DNA of 64,000 nucleotides from Paenibacillus endoradicis (GCF_024721975.1 NZ_JANQBB010000002.1:434001-498000), one strand, 5' to 3'; numbered from the stretch's first letter, positions 8,400 through 17,668 are shown. Numbers and translations are program-made. Notes: generated by a model not told the origin, from the sequence alone.

Positions 8400-9428
8400 C
8401 TATTCAATTGACCATGACTCTAACGATAACCCTGGATCAGCCTTCATATCCAGTCCTGCAAATTGCTCATGCTTATACTTCACATGCGCGGCTGCACCGA
8501 TCATTGCAGCATTATCTGTACAAAGACCTGGTGATGGGATAATAAGTGGGATTCTTTTCTCTTCGCATTTTTGCTGTAATACAGCACGCAAGCCTCGATT
8601 AGCAGCAACGCCGCCGCATAATACGAGCTGTTTAACCTCATATTGCTTAGCTGCTCTTAACGCTTTCGTTACAACAACATCGATGACTGATTCTTGGAAT
8701 CCACGAGCTAATGCTGCTTCATTCAGCTCCAAACCTTTCATACGATGCTGATTAATCTGTGCTAATACTGCTGATTTCAAGCCACTAAAACTGAAGTCAT
8801 AGCTATCCTTCTCTAGCCAAGCCCTTGGCATTACAATGACTTCATCCGCTTCATGCGCTAGACGATCGATATAAGGACCGCCTGGGTAAGGAAGTTTCAA
8901 CGCACGAGCCACTTTATCATAGGCTTCCCCTACTGCATCATCACGCGTTCGACCGATAATGACGAATTTCCCTTCTTCAGGTAATAATACTAGTTCTGTA
9001 TGACCACCAGATACGACAATCGCTAACGAAGGGAATTGCAAATCATGCTCAAGCTGACTCGCGTAGATATGTCCAGCAATATGATGCGTTGCAATAAGCG
9101 GAATATTCAAAGACATAGCTAAACTTTTCGCTGCTACATTGCCAACTAATAGTGCTCCTACTAATCCAGGACCTTCTGTTACAGCGATGGCATCTAAATC
9201 CGTCGCTTGATAGCCTGACTGTTGGACAGCTTGTTCAATAATACGTGTAATGCTTTCAACATGCTTACGCGATGCAATCTCTGGAACAACTCCACCAAAT
9301 CGCTCATGTATATCGATTTGACTAGATACAATATTCGAGCATATTTCTTTGCCGCCTCTAATGACAGCAGCACTTGTCTCATCACAACTTGTCTCTATTG
9401 CAAGAATTAGTTCATTACTCAAGTTCAT
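8400..9428 (-). CDS. tsaD: tRNA t6A threonylcarbamoyltransferase TsaD
   Basis: About 340 residues of the ASKHA-fold Kae1/TsaD family, the full usual length. It transfers the threonylcarbamoyl group from its AMP ester to A37 of ANN-decoding tRNAs, with TsaB and TsaE. Diagnostic motifs are LAIETSCDETSAAV at the N terminus and the metal-binding HxxxH in HHIAGH (His116, His120), with LVLCGGVAANRGLR towards the C terminus. It overlaps rimI by 14 bases as the last gene of thiL-tsaE-tsaB-rimI-tsaD. The ATG at 9428 sits only about 3 bases from its GGAG site. TTG at 9422 has better spacing (9 bases) and gives the usual short N terminus, so either start is possible. Confidence 0.96.
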   Translation of the reverse strand: MNLSNELILAIETSCDETSAAVIRGGKEICSNIVSSQIDIHERFGGVVPEIASRKHVESITRIIEQAVQQSGYQATDLDAIAVTEGPGLVGALLVGNVAAKSLAMSLNIPLIATHHIAGHIYASQLEHDLQFPSLAIVVSGGHTELVLLPEEGKFVIIGRTRDDAVGEAYDKVARALKLPYPGGPYIDRLAHEADEVIVMPRAWLEKDSYDFSFSGLKSAVLAQINQHRMKGLELNEAALARGFQESVIDVVVTKALRAAKQYEVKQLVLCGGVAANRGLRAVLQQKCEEKRIPLIIPSPGLCTDNAAMIGAAAHVKYKHEQFAGLDMKADPGLSLESWSIE

Positions 9429-9906
9429 TCACTCCATTCACTGACTGTTGCAATTCCGCCCACATAATAAGTGCATCTTCGTTATTATCTGAATAATATT
9501 GTGGACGAATACCTGCATCCTCGAAGCCAAATTTACGATAGAGCGATTGTGCCCGCATATTACTTACTCTAACTTCTAGCGTCATTTTTTGTGCACCTAG
9601 AAATTGTGCCGTTCGTTGAATTTCATATATTAATTTCTTGCCGAGTCCTAAACCTCTATATGGTGTAAGGATGGCTATATTCGTAATATGTGCTTCATCA
9701 ATAATAATCCACATTCCAGCGTAACCGATGATCTCATCCCTATATTCCATGACCATATATTGTGCAAATAAGTTATTCATTAACTCATTACGAAAAGCTT
9801 CTTCCGTCCATGGTGTTTCAAAAGCATCTAATTCGATTTGAACAATGCAAGGGACATCATCAAGCGTCATTTTTCGAAAAACAAGTTCATCTTCTATAAT
9901 GTTCAT
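9415..9906 (-). CDS. rimI: Ribosomal-protein-S18 alanine N-acetyltransferase RimI
   Basis: 163 residues with a GNAT fold. Motif A is ITNIAILTPYRGLGLGKKLI, followed by LEVRVSNMRAQSLYRKFGF, characteristic of RimI. It acetylates the N terminus of ribosomal protein S18 in E. coli. The gene overlaps tsaB by 4 bases and tsaD by 14, the same order as in Bacillus, so it is translated as part of the operon. Confidence 0.93.
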   Translation of the reverse strand: MNIIEDELVFRKMTLDDVPCIVQIELDAFETPWTEEAFRNELMNNLFAQYMVMEYRDEIIGYAGMWIIIDEAHITNIAILTPYRGLGLGKKLIYEIQRTAQFLGAQKMTLEVRVSNMRAQSLYRKFGFEDAGIRPQYYSDNNEDALIMWAELQQSVNGVNELE

Positions 9907-10697
9907 ACTTGACCTTCTTCCTTCTCCTTAGCATTTTGCTTCACTTCCGCTTCTGTTAGTTGAGCGTAATTTGGTACTAGATCATGAACTTCAGCCAGTT
10001 CATCTTCCGACATTGTTGAAAGCTTCGCTTCTCCTAACTTTGCAATTGCTAAGCCTTGCATTACACTAGTCAGACTACGGACTGTAATCGATTGTTCATT
10101 AGCATTCACTTTCACAAGTTCAATTGCTTCCTCATGAAGATTTACATCGCCGACAAACCAAAGCTCCGTGATGCCATTTTGCGCATAACTTTGAAGTTGC
10201 TCTTGTATTGACTGAGACCAATTATTCATCAACTGAATGTGATCGTTATGTTGACGTTCCCATTTACCAGTTCCACTCGCTTGGAAAGCTGCCGTATACA
10301 CTTGTCCTCTACGAGCATCCATTAATGGAATTATTACAACACTACCTTGATGTAATTGCTCTTGTTCTTGAAGTAAGGCACCATACGCTAATCCCTCTAA
10401 ACTTGAGACACCGATAACTGGTTTTCCTGAGCTCCATGCTAATGTCTTTGCCGCTGTTACTGCAATTCGAACGCCTGTATAAGAGCCCGGACCAATCCCT
10501 GTAATAAACGCCGTAACATCATGAACCGACAATTTTGCTTCTGTCAGCATGTGTTCGATATTTGTCATAATGTGAATGGAATGGTTACGTTCCGCTTCTG
10601 TCTGAACTTTCACTAATAATTGATCCTGTTGCAAGATAGCACCTGCCATCGTCGCCGTAGAAGTATCAATTGCTAGCAAAGTATGTTGCTTAATCAT
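9903..10697 (-). CDS. tsaB: tRNA t6A biosynthesis protein TsaB
   Basis: 264 residues, an inactive relative of TsaD that scaffolds the t6A complex. The N-terminal LAIDTSTATMAGAIL and the GIGPGSYTGVRIAVTAAKTLAW segment are the family signature, and the HxxxH metal site of TsaD is absent, as expected. It overlaps tsaE and rimI by 4 bases each, consistent with coupled translation. The last 40 residues are charged and poorly conserved. Confidence 0.94.
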   Translation of the reverse strand: MIKQHTLLAIDTSTATMAGAILQQDQLLVKVQTEAERNHSIHIMTNIEHMLTEAKLSVHDVTAFITGIGPGSYTGVRIAVTAAKTLAWSSGKPVIGVSSLEGLAYGALLQEQEQLHQGSVVIIPLMDARRGQVYTAAFQASGTGKWERQHNDHIQLMNNWSQSIQEQLQSYAQNGITELWFVGDVNLHEEAIELVKVNANEQSITVRSLTSVMQGLAIAKLGEAKLSTMSEDELAEVHDLVPNYAQLTEAEVKQNAKEKEEGQV

Positions 10698-11182
10698 TGT
10701 GATGTACTCCCATCTATCAATTTCTCTATACAGCTAGTATATTGCTCGCCGTATGCTTTCAATGTTATTAATCGCTCTTCTTCATCGACATATTCTATAA
10801 ATAACGATAAATATTGTGGAGGCATTATATCTGTAATAAGACTCGCCCATTCAATTATCGTTACACCTTGCCCATAGAAATAATCATCCAATCCTAATTC
10901 ATCAGCTTCCTCGATCGAAAGTCGATATACATCCATATGATAGAATGGTAACTCTCTACCTTTATATTCTTTAATAATCGTAAATGTAGGACTGCTTACA
11001 ATACCTTTCACGCCTAATTGTGCCGCAAACGATTTACTAAAGGTTGTCTTTCCTGCGCCAAGATCACCGTCTAACGCTATAACCATGCCACCCCAAGCTA
11101 ACTCTGATAACTTTCTTGCTAGACTCTCTGTTTCTTGTTGTGACGTAATATTTAGTTGCCACTGCTTCATCTCAATATTCAT
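10694..11182 (-). CDS. tsaE: tRNA t6A biosynthesis ATPase TsaE
   Basis: 162 residues. A P-loop GDLGAGKTT (residues 39-47), switch-like SSPTFTIIKEY and HMDVYRL are typical of the TsaE/YjeE family, which regulates the TsaBD complex by ATP hydrolysis. The length is normal. The start lies 17 bases after the thiL stop with only a weak ribosome site (GAGTGG), so coupling to thiL translation is likely. Confidence 0.94.
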   Translation of the reverse strand: MNIEMKQWQLNITSQQETESLARKLSELAWGGMVIALDGDLGAGKTTFSKSFAAQLGVKGIVSSPTFTIIKEYKGRELPFYHMDVYRLSIEEADELGLDDYFYGQGVTIIEWASLITDIMPPQYLSLFIEYVDEEERLITLKAYGEQYTSCIEKLIDGSTSQ

Positions 11183-11198
11183 TACTATTCACCACTCA

Positions 11199-12242
11199 TT
11201 AAGTAAAATGATTGTACCCTCTATTAACTATTTGGTTACGTTCTTTCAATTGGAACTGATAATTCCAGCTTTCCATCCATACTGCTCCATTTCCTTGCTC
11301 AACTTCTCCAATGGCATAGAGCTGTAATTGCTGCTCGTGAAAGCTTGTTTGAATGCTCGCAAAATGTTCTTTATCTGCAGTACCAACTAGAATATAGTCT
11401 TCCCCACCGTATAGAACCCAATCAAACAATGGCTGCCTACTTTGCGTAGCATATTGTGACATATGTTCAGATAGCGGTAGTTGATTCTCGTCTATAATAA
11501 TATCAACAAAAGAAGCTTTCGCGATTTCAGCAAGTTCACTTATTAATCCATCACTAACATCATTGAGCGAATGGCACTTATTAGAAGCATTCAGTAATCT
11601 TCCTTCAAGTAAATGTGGTTCAGGCAGTTGATGCGCTCGAATTAACGGTTCTATGATTGATCGTTGGTATTGACTCTCACCAGCATGTTGGAGGACGTGC
11701 AGACCTGCTGCAGACTGCCCTGGAACACCAGTTACAAATACAATATCTCCAACTTTTGCGCCACTGCGTAATATAGCCTTATTACGTTCTACCGTTCCAA
11801 TAACGGTAATTGATATGATTAAGCTATGAGGTGATGAAGTAGTATCCCCACCAACTATAGCTACTTTGTATCTATTCGCACAGTCGTAAATCCCATTATA
11901 TATTCGCATAACCTGATCCTCTGAATAATGATCAGGTACACTTATAGCAATCAATGCATGCAAAGGGATTCCACCCATTGCAGCAATATCCGATAGATTC
12001 GAAGCTAAAGCCTTGTATCCAATATGCTCAAAATCTGTGGTCATACTTGAGAAATGTATATCTTCAACCATCGTATCTACAGTATATAACGTTTCAGATT
12101 GATATTGTTTCGATTCATCTTGATAAGGTAAGGAAACGACTGCAGCATCATCACCAATATCTACAATTACCCCTAGGCTTTTCTTCAGAGTCGGATCTTG
12201 ACGTTGCTCATTCCAATATCGAATTCGAGAAAACTCATCCAA
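11199..12242 (-). CDS. thiL: Thiamine-monophosphate kinase ThiL
   Basis: 347 residues of the PurM/ThiL fold, which phosphorylates thiamine monophosphate to the active diphosphate. Visible signatures are the Mg/ATP-binding GDDAAVV near the N terminus, VDTMVEDIHF, VGGDTTSSPHSLIISIT, LNDVSDGLISEL and LYGGEDYILVG. The start is TTG at 12242 with AGGAG 9 bases upstream. It heads the t6A operon, as in B. subtilis (ydiA to ydiE). Confidence 0.95.
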   Translation of the reverse strand: MDEFSRIRYWNEQRQDPTLKKSLGVIVDIGDDAAVVSLPYQDESKQYQSETLYTVDTMVEDIHFSSMTTDFEHIGYKALASNLSDIAAMGGIPLHALIAISVPDHYSEDQVMRIYNGIYDCANRYKVAIVGGDTTSSPHSLIISITVIGTVERNKAILRSGAKVGDIVFVTGVPGQSAAGLHVLQHAGESQYQRSIIEPLIRAHQLPEPHLLEGRLLNASNKCHSLNDVSDGLISELAEIAKASFVDIIIDENQLPLSEHMSQYATQSRQPLFDWVLYGGEDYILVGTADKEHFASIQTSFHEQQLQLYAIGEVEQGNGAVWMESWNYQFQLKERNQIVNRGYNHFT

Positions 12243-12287
12243 TAGCTTTCACTCCTACTTCACAAGTAATCGAAACAGATACTCTTT

Positions 12288-12315
12288 ATTCTACCTTAAT
12301 TATCATTACAATCAA
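12288..12315 (-). promoter_or_regulatory. Candidate sigma-A promoter of the thiL-tsa operon
   Basis: On the minus strand TTGATT, 16 bases, TAGAAT, placed about 45-75 bases upstream of the thiL start and just outside repeat copy A. Recognised by eye only. Confidence 0.4.
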
Positions 12316-12323
12316 ATACTACT

Positions 12324-12502
12324 AGAGGTCGTTCAAAACAGTTGCTTGTGATCATGATGATTGGCTCCGTAGACGATTAGGCTGCGAAGATGCCATTCAT
12401 CGGTTGTTCCAGTGCTCACGTACCAATAGCGTACGCTGTGCGCTTCACTTCCCTAACTTCATGGCATCTTCTTGATGCTGACAATCAAATGTTTTGAACC
12501 TT
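12324..12502 (-). repeat. Intergenic palindromic repeat, copy A (full)
   Basis: A 179-bp member of the family also found at 22101-22267 and 51486-51638. The ends are GTTCAAAAC (12331-12339) and GTTTTGAAC (12491-12499). The core inverted arms GAAGATGCCAT (12386-12396) and ATGGCATCTTC (12461-12471) are identical in all three full copies. Between them the GTACG and AGTGCTCACG segments are also shared. No open frame encodes a transposase. It resembles a MITE or a large REP-like element. Confidence 0.85.
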
Positions 12503-12510
12503 TATTGGAA

Positions 12511-12596
12511 TGGTCGTTCCTAACAGTCGCTTGTGATCATGATGATTATCTTCGTAGTCGATTCGGCTGCGAAGCTGCCATTTCATGGGTTGTTCT
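12511..12596 (-). repeat. Intergenic palindromic repeat, copy B (truncated)
   Basis: About 85 bases matching the left half of copy A in the same orientation (shared CGCTTGTGATCATGATGATT, then GGCTGCGAAG and GGGTTGTTC), but it stops before the second half. It starts 9 bases after copy A, so the pair is a tandem of a full and a half element. Confidence 0.75.
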
Positions 12597-12607
12597 ATAC
12601 AACAAAT

Positions 12608-12635
12608 AGGTCATACGAAACTTCGAATGACCTAA
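12608..12635 (-). terminator. Terminator of the HD-GYP gene
   Basis: On the minus strand an imperfect TAGGTCAT / ATGACCTA hairpin followed by TTTGTTG, 18 bases after the stop codon. The T tract is weak. Confidence 0.55.
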
Positions 12636-12652
12636 TCTTATTGCTATTACTT

Positions 12653-13735
12653 TTATAATTCCTTCACAATTGTAATATGAAGTTCATTTTTCAGATCTAA
12701 TTGGTAAGGCGATGTAGGCGTGGAGCCATCCGCTTCTTTCAATACTCTTACCGTTGGACGATGAAGAGCAAGTTCACTATTATGTACAACGACTACAGTC
12801 TGCCCAGTGTTTAGTAGCAACATTGTCGCAATCGGGTAGATAGAGATATGACTACAAAATAATTTAATAAGTTCATGGTCGAAATATGTGCCACCTGCTG
12901 CAAACAGAAATTCAATTGCCTCACTCGTTGTATAGCGCTTACGATGTGGACGAGGAGAAATTAATGCATCATACATATCTGCTAGTCCAACAATTTGGGC
13001 ATATATATGTGTTTCATCGCCTGTTAAATTCCTTGGATACCCTGTGCCATTGAATCGCTCATGATGCTGTAAGGCACAATGCGCTGATACTAATGATATA
13101 TCATGATACTTACGTAAAATATCAAATCCTTCACGAGGATGTGTTTCTAATAATTGACGTTCCTCTTTCGAAAGATCTCCCGTTTGCTTTAGTAGTTTAT
13201 CTGGCATTTTCGTCATACCTATATCGTACAACAACGCTCCAATACCTAGTTCCTCTAATTGGTTACGATTGAATCCTTTTGCAATTCCAATGACCCCAGA
13301 AAGTATTGCAACATTAACAGAATGCTGAAATAAATAAGAATCTGCTGAATGAATGCTACCTAAATTAACGAGTATATTAGGACGAGCCGATAGATCAGTC
13401 ATAATGCTTCCAAAGACGTCTCTAAAGTTTTTCCCCATATTTGGAGCAATAATTCTTCCTTTACTTAATTCATTATCTTTAAAAGCATTCATCGTCTTAT
13501 ACACTTCGTTGACTGCAGCTGAACGTGTTGCATCTGAAATTGGTTCATCGGGAACAATATCTTCAGTAAGTTTATCATCTATGTATAGATAATCTATACC
13601 CATATTACGAAGTCTACTTATATATCGAACTGTAAGTTCAACACCTGCTCCAAGTAATACATTCCCGTTCTCTTGGAAGATGGTTCTCGCAATAATATCG
13701 CCTGCACTCACTAAATCTATGTGCACTCTTTTCAT
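12653..13735 (-). CDS. HD-GYP-domain protein with degenerate HD motif
   Basis: 360 residues with an N-terminal region (1-110) of unknown fold, then an HD-GYP domain (about 130-310). HD-GYP proteins hydrolyse cyclic di-GMP with a His/Asp-bound metal centre. Seen here: His138 in QHSVNVAI, His199 in THPREG, HHERFNGTGYP (His224, His225, GYP 232-234) and Asp253 in LADMYDA. The name-giving HD pair, however, reads Tyr170-Asp171 (LLYDIGMTKMP), codon TAC where CAC would give His. Activity may be reduced or lost, leaving a c-di-GMP-binding or structural role. It is the next gene after, and in the same direction as, a GGDEF diguanylate cyclase, so the two probably belong to the same signalling circuit. 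Confidence 0.9.
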   Translation of the reverse strand: MKRVHIDLVSAGDIIARTIFQENGNVLLGAGVELTVRYISRLRNMGIDYLYIDDKLTEDIVPDEPISDATRSAAVNEVYKTMNAFKDNELSKGRIIAPNMGKNFRDVFGSIMTDLSARPNILVNLGSIHSADSYLFQHSVNVAILSGVIGIAKGFNRNQLEELGIGALLYDIGMTKMPDKLLKQTGDLSKEERQLLETHPREGFDILRKYHDISLVSAHCALQHHERFNGTGYPRNLTGDETHIYAQIVGLADMYDALISPRPHRKRYTTSEAIEFLFAAGGTYFDHELIKLFCSHISIYPIATMLLLNTGQTVVVVHNSELALHRPTVRVLKEADGSTPTSPYQLDLKNELHITIVKEL

Positions 13736-13774
13736 TACAATGTCCCTGCTTTCTTCTTTGCCTAGTAATGTCTA

Positions 13775-13805
13775 TAGGTCGTTATACATAATGTATAACG
13801 ACCTA
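13775..13805 (-). terminator. Hairpin after the diguanylate cyclase gene
   Basis: Inverted repeat with arms of about 13 bp (TAGGTCGTTATAC / GTATAACGACCTA), beginning 5 bases after the stop codon. There is no U tract on the minus strand, so it could be a weak terminator or an mRNA-end stabiliser. Confidence 0.5.
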
Positions 13806-13809
13806 ATCT

Positions 13810-15510
13810 CTAGATAGCAAAACTACGGTTAACGATCAAATTTCGTCCCTTGTATTTTGCTTCGTATAATGCTGTATCGGCCAAACTCATTATCTCATGT
13901 AATAGAACTTTAGAATCAGTAATATGGAATTGGTCGTAATTTTCAAACGTTACAACGCCTACACTAATCGTTACTGAAATCTCATCCTTCACTTCCTCAA
14001 TCCAAATTCGATTGTTCTCTATTTCATTTTTGATATCCTCTGCTTTTTGTTGTGCCTCAGCTCTAGATAACTGCGGTAAATATATAATAAATTCTTCGCC
14101 ACCATAACGGGCCAATATATCTTGTTTGCGTATTGTTTCATTAACTTTACGTGCAGTCTGAACTAGCACAACATCTCCATTCAAATGGCCGTAAGCATCG
14201 TTTATTAATTTGAAATAATCTATATCGATAATGATTATAGTGAAAGGTACTCTGTTCGCAATATTACGTGGTAATTCATATTCCAAAAACTGCATAAGGT
14301 ATCTACGATTATAACATTCTGTTAGCACATCTGTAATTGCAATCTTTTCCAACTTCTTATTCGCTTCATATAATTTTTCTTGCGTTTTAATTAATTCTGA
14401 ATTTCTCTGCTGAAGTAATGTATTTTGTCTCTTAGTACTCTCAGCTAATTGCTTGATTTCAGTCACTTCATGCATCGTAAACATATACCCCATCAACTTT
14501 GATCTTTGATTCAAAATTGGAGTTGATTGTACTTGCAAATAGCTTTCTGTCGGATTTTTCGTATATATCTCAAACTCTAACTTATAATATGGATCGTTTT
14601 TTCGGATGATAAATTGTTTCTCAATTTTACTCCAATCCGTATCTGGGATATGGTCTTGGATTAATTTCATATCGAAATAGCTTCCTATTTGCAACGGAAT
14701 AATATCTTGCACATGTTTGTTCATCTCAACAATAAAACTATCTCTATCTAACACAAGAATACCAACCGACATCGTATTCATTACATCACGATGTGCCAGG
14801 TCAATAATATCTAATACATTTATTCTATTTAACTGATACGTCATATAGAAAGCAGCACACATCATACCAATCGATAAAATTGGAAAATATGAGCTAAATA
14901 AAGAAATATTAATAATATTAATAAAAAGATCTATAATACCGAAAAGCATTAATAGACCAAGTCCATTAATCGCGAATTTACTAAGTTTACGAGTTACACT
15001 TCGATGAGCTGATCTGATATAAGACCATGTTAACATAGTTAGTGAAATGATAACATAAATGAACATTTGTCCAATAACAAGACCGAATAATTTTCCATAT
15101 GCAAATACTTTAGCCGATGTTACATCTTGATTTAACGTTAGAAAAAGTTCATTAGGATTCGCTAAAATAAATACAACTGCCAATATGCATGGGAGTAATA
15201 ATAATTTAAATGTGAAGGTTTTGAAGAAGGAGCTTTTATTCATAATATACAATGTCAATACAAAAGAACCTAAACCTGTTAATGATAATGCTACATAAGA
15301 GGATTGAACAAACAAAAATTTATATGGCAAGTATGGGGTCGTATAAGCAGCAAATTGCAAAAATGCCCAATGCATAAATGCAAGATGCAACGCTAAATAG
15401 ACCCGATGAAGTATAGACATCGTTTTAGTAAATATAAGAAAAACTAGTAAGGCTAATAAGACTAGAAAAACACCAAAATCGATTAACATTGTGATTCCCA
15501 TCAATTTCAC
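13810..15510 (-). CDS. Membrane diguanylate cyclase (7TM-PAS-GGDEF)
   Basis: 566 residues. Seven or so hydrophobic segments fill residues 1-220 (7TM histidine-kinase-type sensor region), a PAS-like domain lies at about 235-350 (DIIDLAHRDVMNTMSVG onward), a short coiled coil at 355-395, and a GGDEF domain at about 395-560 with the intact active-site GGEEF in LARYGGEEFIIYLP. It is therefore expected to make c-di-GMP from two GTP. The GTG at 15510 lacks a good ribosome site. ATG at codon 4 (15501), preceded by GTGGGTG, is a likely alternative. It lies upstream of the HD-GYP gene in the same direction. Confidence 0.9.
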   Translation of the reverse strand: MKLMGITMLIDFGVFLVLLALLVFLIFTKTMSILHRVYLALHLAFMHWAFLQFAAYTTPYLPYKFLFVQSSYVALSLTGLGSFVLTLYIMNKSSFFKTFTFKLLLLPCILAVVFILANPNELFLTLNQDVTSAKVFAYGKLFGLVIGQMFIYVIISLTMLTWSYIRSAHRSVTRKLSKFAINGLGLLMLFGIIDLFINIINISLFSSYFPILSIGMMCAAFYMTYQLNRINVLDIIDLAHRDVMNTMSVGILVLDRDSFIVEMNKHVQDIIPLQIGSYFDMKLIQDHIPDTDWSKIEKQFIIRKNDPYYKLEFEIYTKNPTESYLQVQSTPILNQRSKLMGYMFTMHEVTEIKQLAESTKRQNTLLQQRNSELIKTQEKLYEANKKLEKIAITDVLTECYNRRYLMQFLEYELPRNIANRVPFTIIIIDIDYFKLINDAYGHLNGDVVLVQTARKVNETIRKQDILARYGGEEFIIYLPQLSRAEAQQKAEDIKNEIENNRIWIEEVKDEISVTISVGVVTFENYDQFHITDSKVLLHEIMSLADTALYEAKYKGRNLIVNRSFAI

Positions 15511-15610
15511 CCACTTAAGTATCCAACTTATTCCACTATAGCAAAATATCTATCAAACTACAATTACATTAACAGCATGTTTTACGAATACAAGAGTCTT
15601 TAGACTAGAT

Positions 15611-16837
15611 TTAAGATGGTAAATGAGACTTAAGTATTTTCTCTAAACTGTGCTCAACAGCTAAAAATTGCTTAAACTGTTGATATTGATCCCACTTTTG
15701 TTCATTAAAACTTAGGACATCCGGTCTAACTGCACGGATCAATAAATTTTTCGGAGTGTGTTCAGGGTCAATAAATTCTAACATCTGTACACGATAACCA
15801 ATACTTTCAAGTAACTGACCACGGATTCCATCTGTCGCTAGACTTGCGAAACGCTCCTTCAACAATCCTTGACTAAATAATGGCGTGAAAATTTCATTAC
15901 TTACTTGCGGAAATAACTCATGCTGACAGCAAGGCACTGACATAATGACCGAAGCACCCCAATTGACAGCTTTCCCGATCGCTGCATCGGTTGCCGTATC
16001 GCAAGCATGAAGCGTAACGACCATATCCACTTGTGATAATCCTTCATAATCAGCAATATCACCTACTAAGAAAGATAACGACTTATAATCCAATTTTTGT
16101 GCAAGGTCATTACACAATTGTATAACATCACTTTTAAGATCTAAACCGATAATCTCAATATTCCGTTGCTGTTCAACACTAAGATAATGATAGAGAGCAA
16201 AGGTTAAGTATGATTTTCCGCATCCAAAATCAACAATTTTCAACGTACGATCTGTCGGTAAATAGTCCAGTACATCTTCTACCATTTCAAGAAAACGATT
16301 AATTTGGCGGAACTTATCTTGCTTCTTGGCATGAACACGACCATCAGATGTCATAATTCCTAGTTCAACAAGAAACGTAATTGGTGTCCCCTCTTCAAGC
16401 ACACGGCGCTTTTGGCGGTTATGTTGTTGGATGATCTGCTCAGGAATTTGCTCTTCATTACGTTTTCTTTTAATAGAAAGCAAACCTTTTTTATTAGTAA
16501 GAATATGCAGATGTGTAGATTTCTCTTTAATAAGAGTTTGCTTATATTGATCTTGAATAAGAGGAAGTAGTGTTTCCGCCGCCTCTGCAGCCGGTATATT
16601 TTGGTGTAACACTTTATTGTTATAATATGATTCAAACTGGTAAAATAAACCTTCTTTTAATTGAACAGGTCTCATAACGATTTTGTTAGCACTTTGTTCA
16701 CCCTTTATTTTCGGTGAGCTAAGAATAGCTTGATATAGCGTACCTGCTGTTAACCATGGTTGAAGTTCCTTTTGTAATTGTACTAGCTGGTTGTCTTCTT
16801 TCACCTGTTGTATATCTCCTTCCAAATCATGTTCCAT
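15611..16837 (-). CDS. Class I SAM-dependent methyltransferase (METTL25-like, Methyltransf_32)
   Basis: 408 residues. The SAM-binding motif I is VDFGCGKSYLTFALYHYL (about 203-220), motif II IIGLDLKSD, and the family-specific LHACDTATDAAI and VPCCQHEL follow. The N-terminal 150 residues, with the KRKR and RQKRR basic patches, may bind nucleic acid. The family includes eukaryotic METTL25 and many uncharacterised bacterial proteins. The substrate is not known, and RNA or protein are both possible. The start overlaps the stop of the upstream hydrolase by 1 base. A strong AAGGAG before a GTG at 16804 suggests a shorter product is possible. The gene is last in a three-gene cluster with a hydrolase and the spore protease homologue. 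Confidence 0.82.
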   Translation of the reverse strand: MEHDLEGDIQQVKEDNQLVQLQKELQPWLTAGTLYQAILSSPKIKGEQSANKIVMRPVQLKEGLFYQFESYYNNKVLHQNIPAAEAAETLLPLIQDQYKQTLIKEKSTHLHILTNKKGLLSIKRKRNEEQIPEQIIQQHNRQKRRVLEEGTPITFLVELGIMTSDGRVHAKKQDKFRQINRFLEMVEDVLDYLPTDRTLKIVDFGCGKSYLTFALYHYLSVEQQRNIEIIGLDLKSDVIQLCNDLAQKLDYKSLSFLVGDIADYEGLSQVDMVVTLHACDTATDAAIGKAVNWGASVIMSVPCCQHELFPQVSNEIFTPLFSQGLLKERFASLATDGIRGQLLESIGYRVQMLEFIDPEHTPKNLLIRAVRPDVLSFNEQKWDQYQQFKQFLAVEHSLEKILKSHLPS

Positions 16838-17664
16838 TAGTTCAGAAACTGTTTAATAATTAAAGTAAGCTGCTCTGGTGTCTCGAGCATCCCCATATGT
16901 CCTGAATCAGCTATGATATGACAAGAGGTATGTTGATTACTGCCTGCGAAAGTGCCTTCTGATGTAACAATTCGATCTTTCCCACCTGATACCAATAAGA
17001 CAGGTAATGATGCATTTCTAATAATATCCGTTCTATCTAATCGCTGTTGCATCCCTTTAGCATAGCCAATAACACTGCTAGGTGATGCTATCTGGCCAAT
17101 TTTCAGAGCGTAATCTAGTAAAGTAGGTTGCGATTCAGGTTCAGCGAATAATTTCACAACTAGTCCTGATACAAAGCTTGCAACTCCTTGTTCTTGTACG
17201 GTTTCAATAGCAATATCCCGATTAGCTTTTGCTTGATCACTATCTGGCAACGCTGTGGAATGAAGTAGTCCGAACGAGCGTAGATAAGTTGGATTACGCT
17301 CAGCTATGGCCAATGTGATATATCCACCAAGTGAGTGTCCGAACAAATGAACATTGTTTATTCCTGTATTCAAGATCCATTCATCTATCCAGGACGCCGC
17401 CAGTTCCATTGTATAAGTACTTTGTTCACTTGCCGTAGATTTACCATGTCCTACAAGATCAGGCACGAGAATACGGTATTGATCACTTAACAATAGGATC
17501 AACTTTGAGAAGTATGCTGAACTTCCACAATATCCATGTAAAAGAACGATCGTTGTTAGCTCTTGGTCTGCTTGTGGTGCAGAATCGTAATAGAAAATAG
17601 TCTCACCAGTTAATAAAGTATACTCATTCGTAGCTAGTGTTAACACCGAATATTGATTTTCCAT
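16837..17664 (-). CDS. Alpha/beta hydrolase
   Basis: 275 residues with the canonical fold order: HGYCG oxyanion strand, nucleophile elbow GHSLGG, acid in SGGKDRIV and catalytic His in DSGHMGMLE. A strong AAAGGAGATATAG precedes the ATG. Substrates cannot be told from sequence. Related proteins include MenH-type lyases, proline iminopeptidases and esterases, and no menaquinone gene is nearby. It lies 4 bases after the YyaC-like gene and overlaps the methyltransferase by 1 base, so the three are probably one operon. Confidence 0.85.
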   Translation of the reverse strand: MENQYSVLTLATNEYTLLTGETIFYYDSAPQADQELTTIVLLHGYCGSSAYFSKLILLLSDQYRILVPDLVGHGKSTASEQSTYTMELAASWIDEWILNTGINNVHLFGHSLGGYITLAIAERNPTYLRSFGLLHSTALPDSDQAKANRDIAIETVQEQGVASFVSGLVVKLFAEPESQPTLLDYALKIGQIASPSSVIGYAKGMQQRLDRTDIIRNASLPVLLVSGGKDRIVTSEGTFAGSNQHTSCHIIADSGHMGMLETPEQLTLIIKQFLN

Positions 17665-17668
17665 AGCG

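Noticed and set aside
12243..12652. A small gene or a transposase fragment in the repeat pair
   Set aside because: No frame longer than a few dozen codons with a ribosome site is present; the sequence is explained by the repeats.
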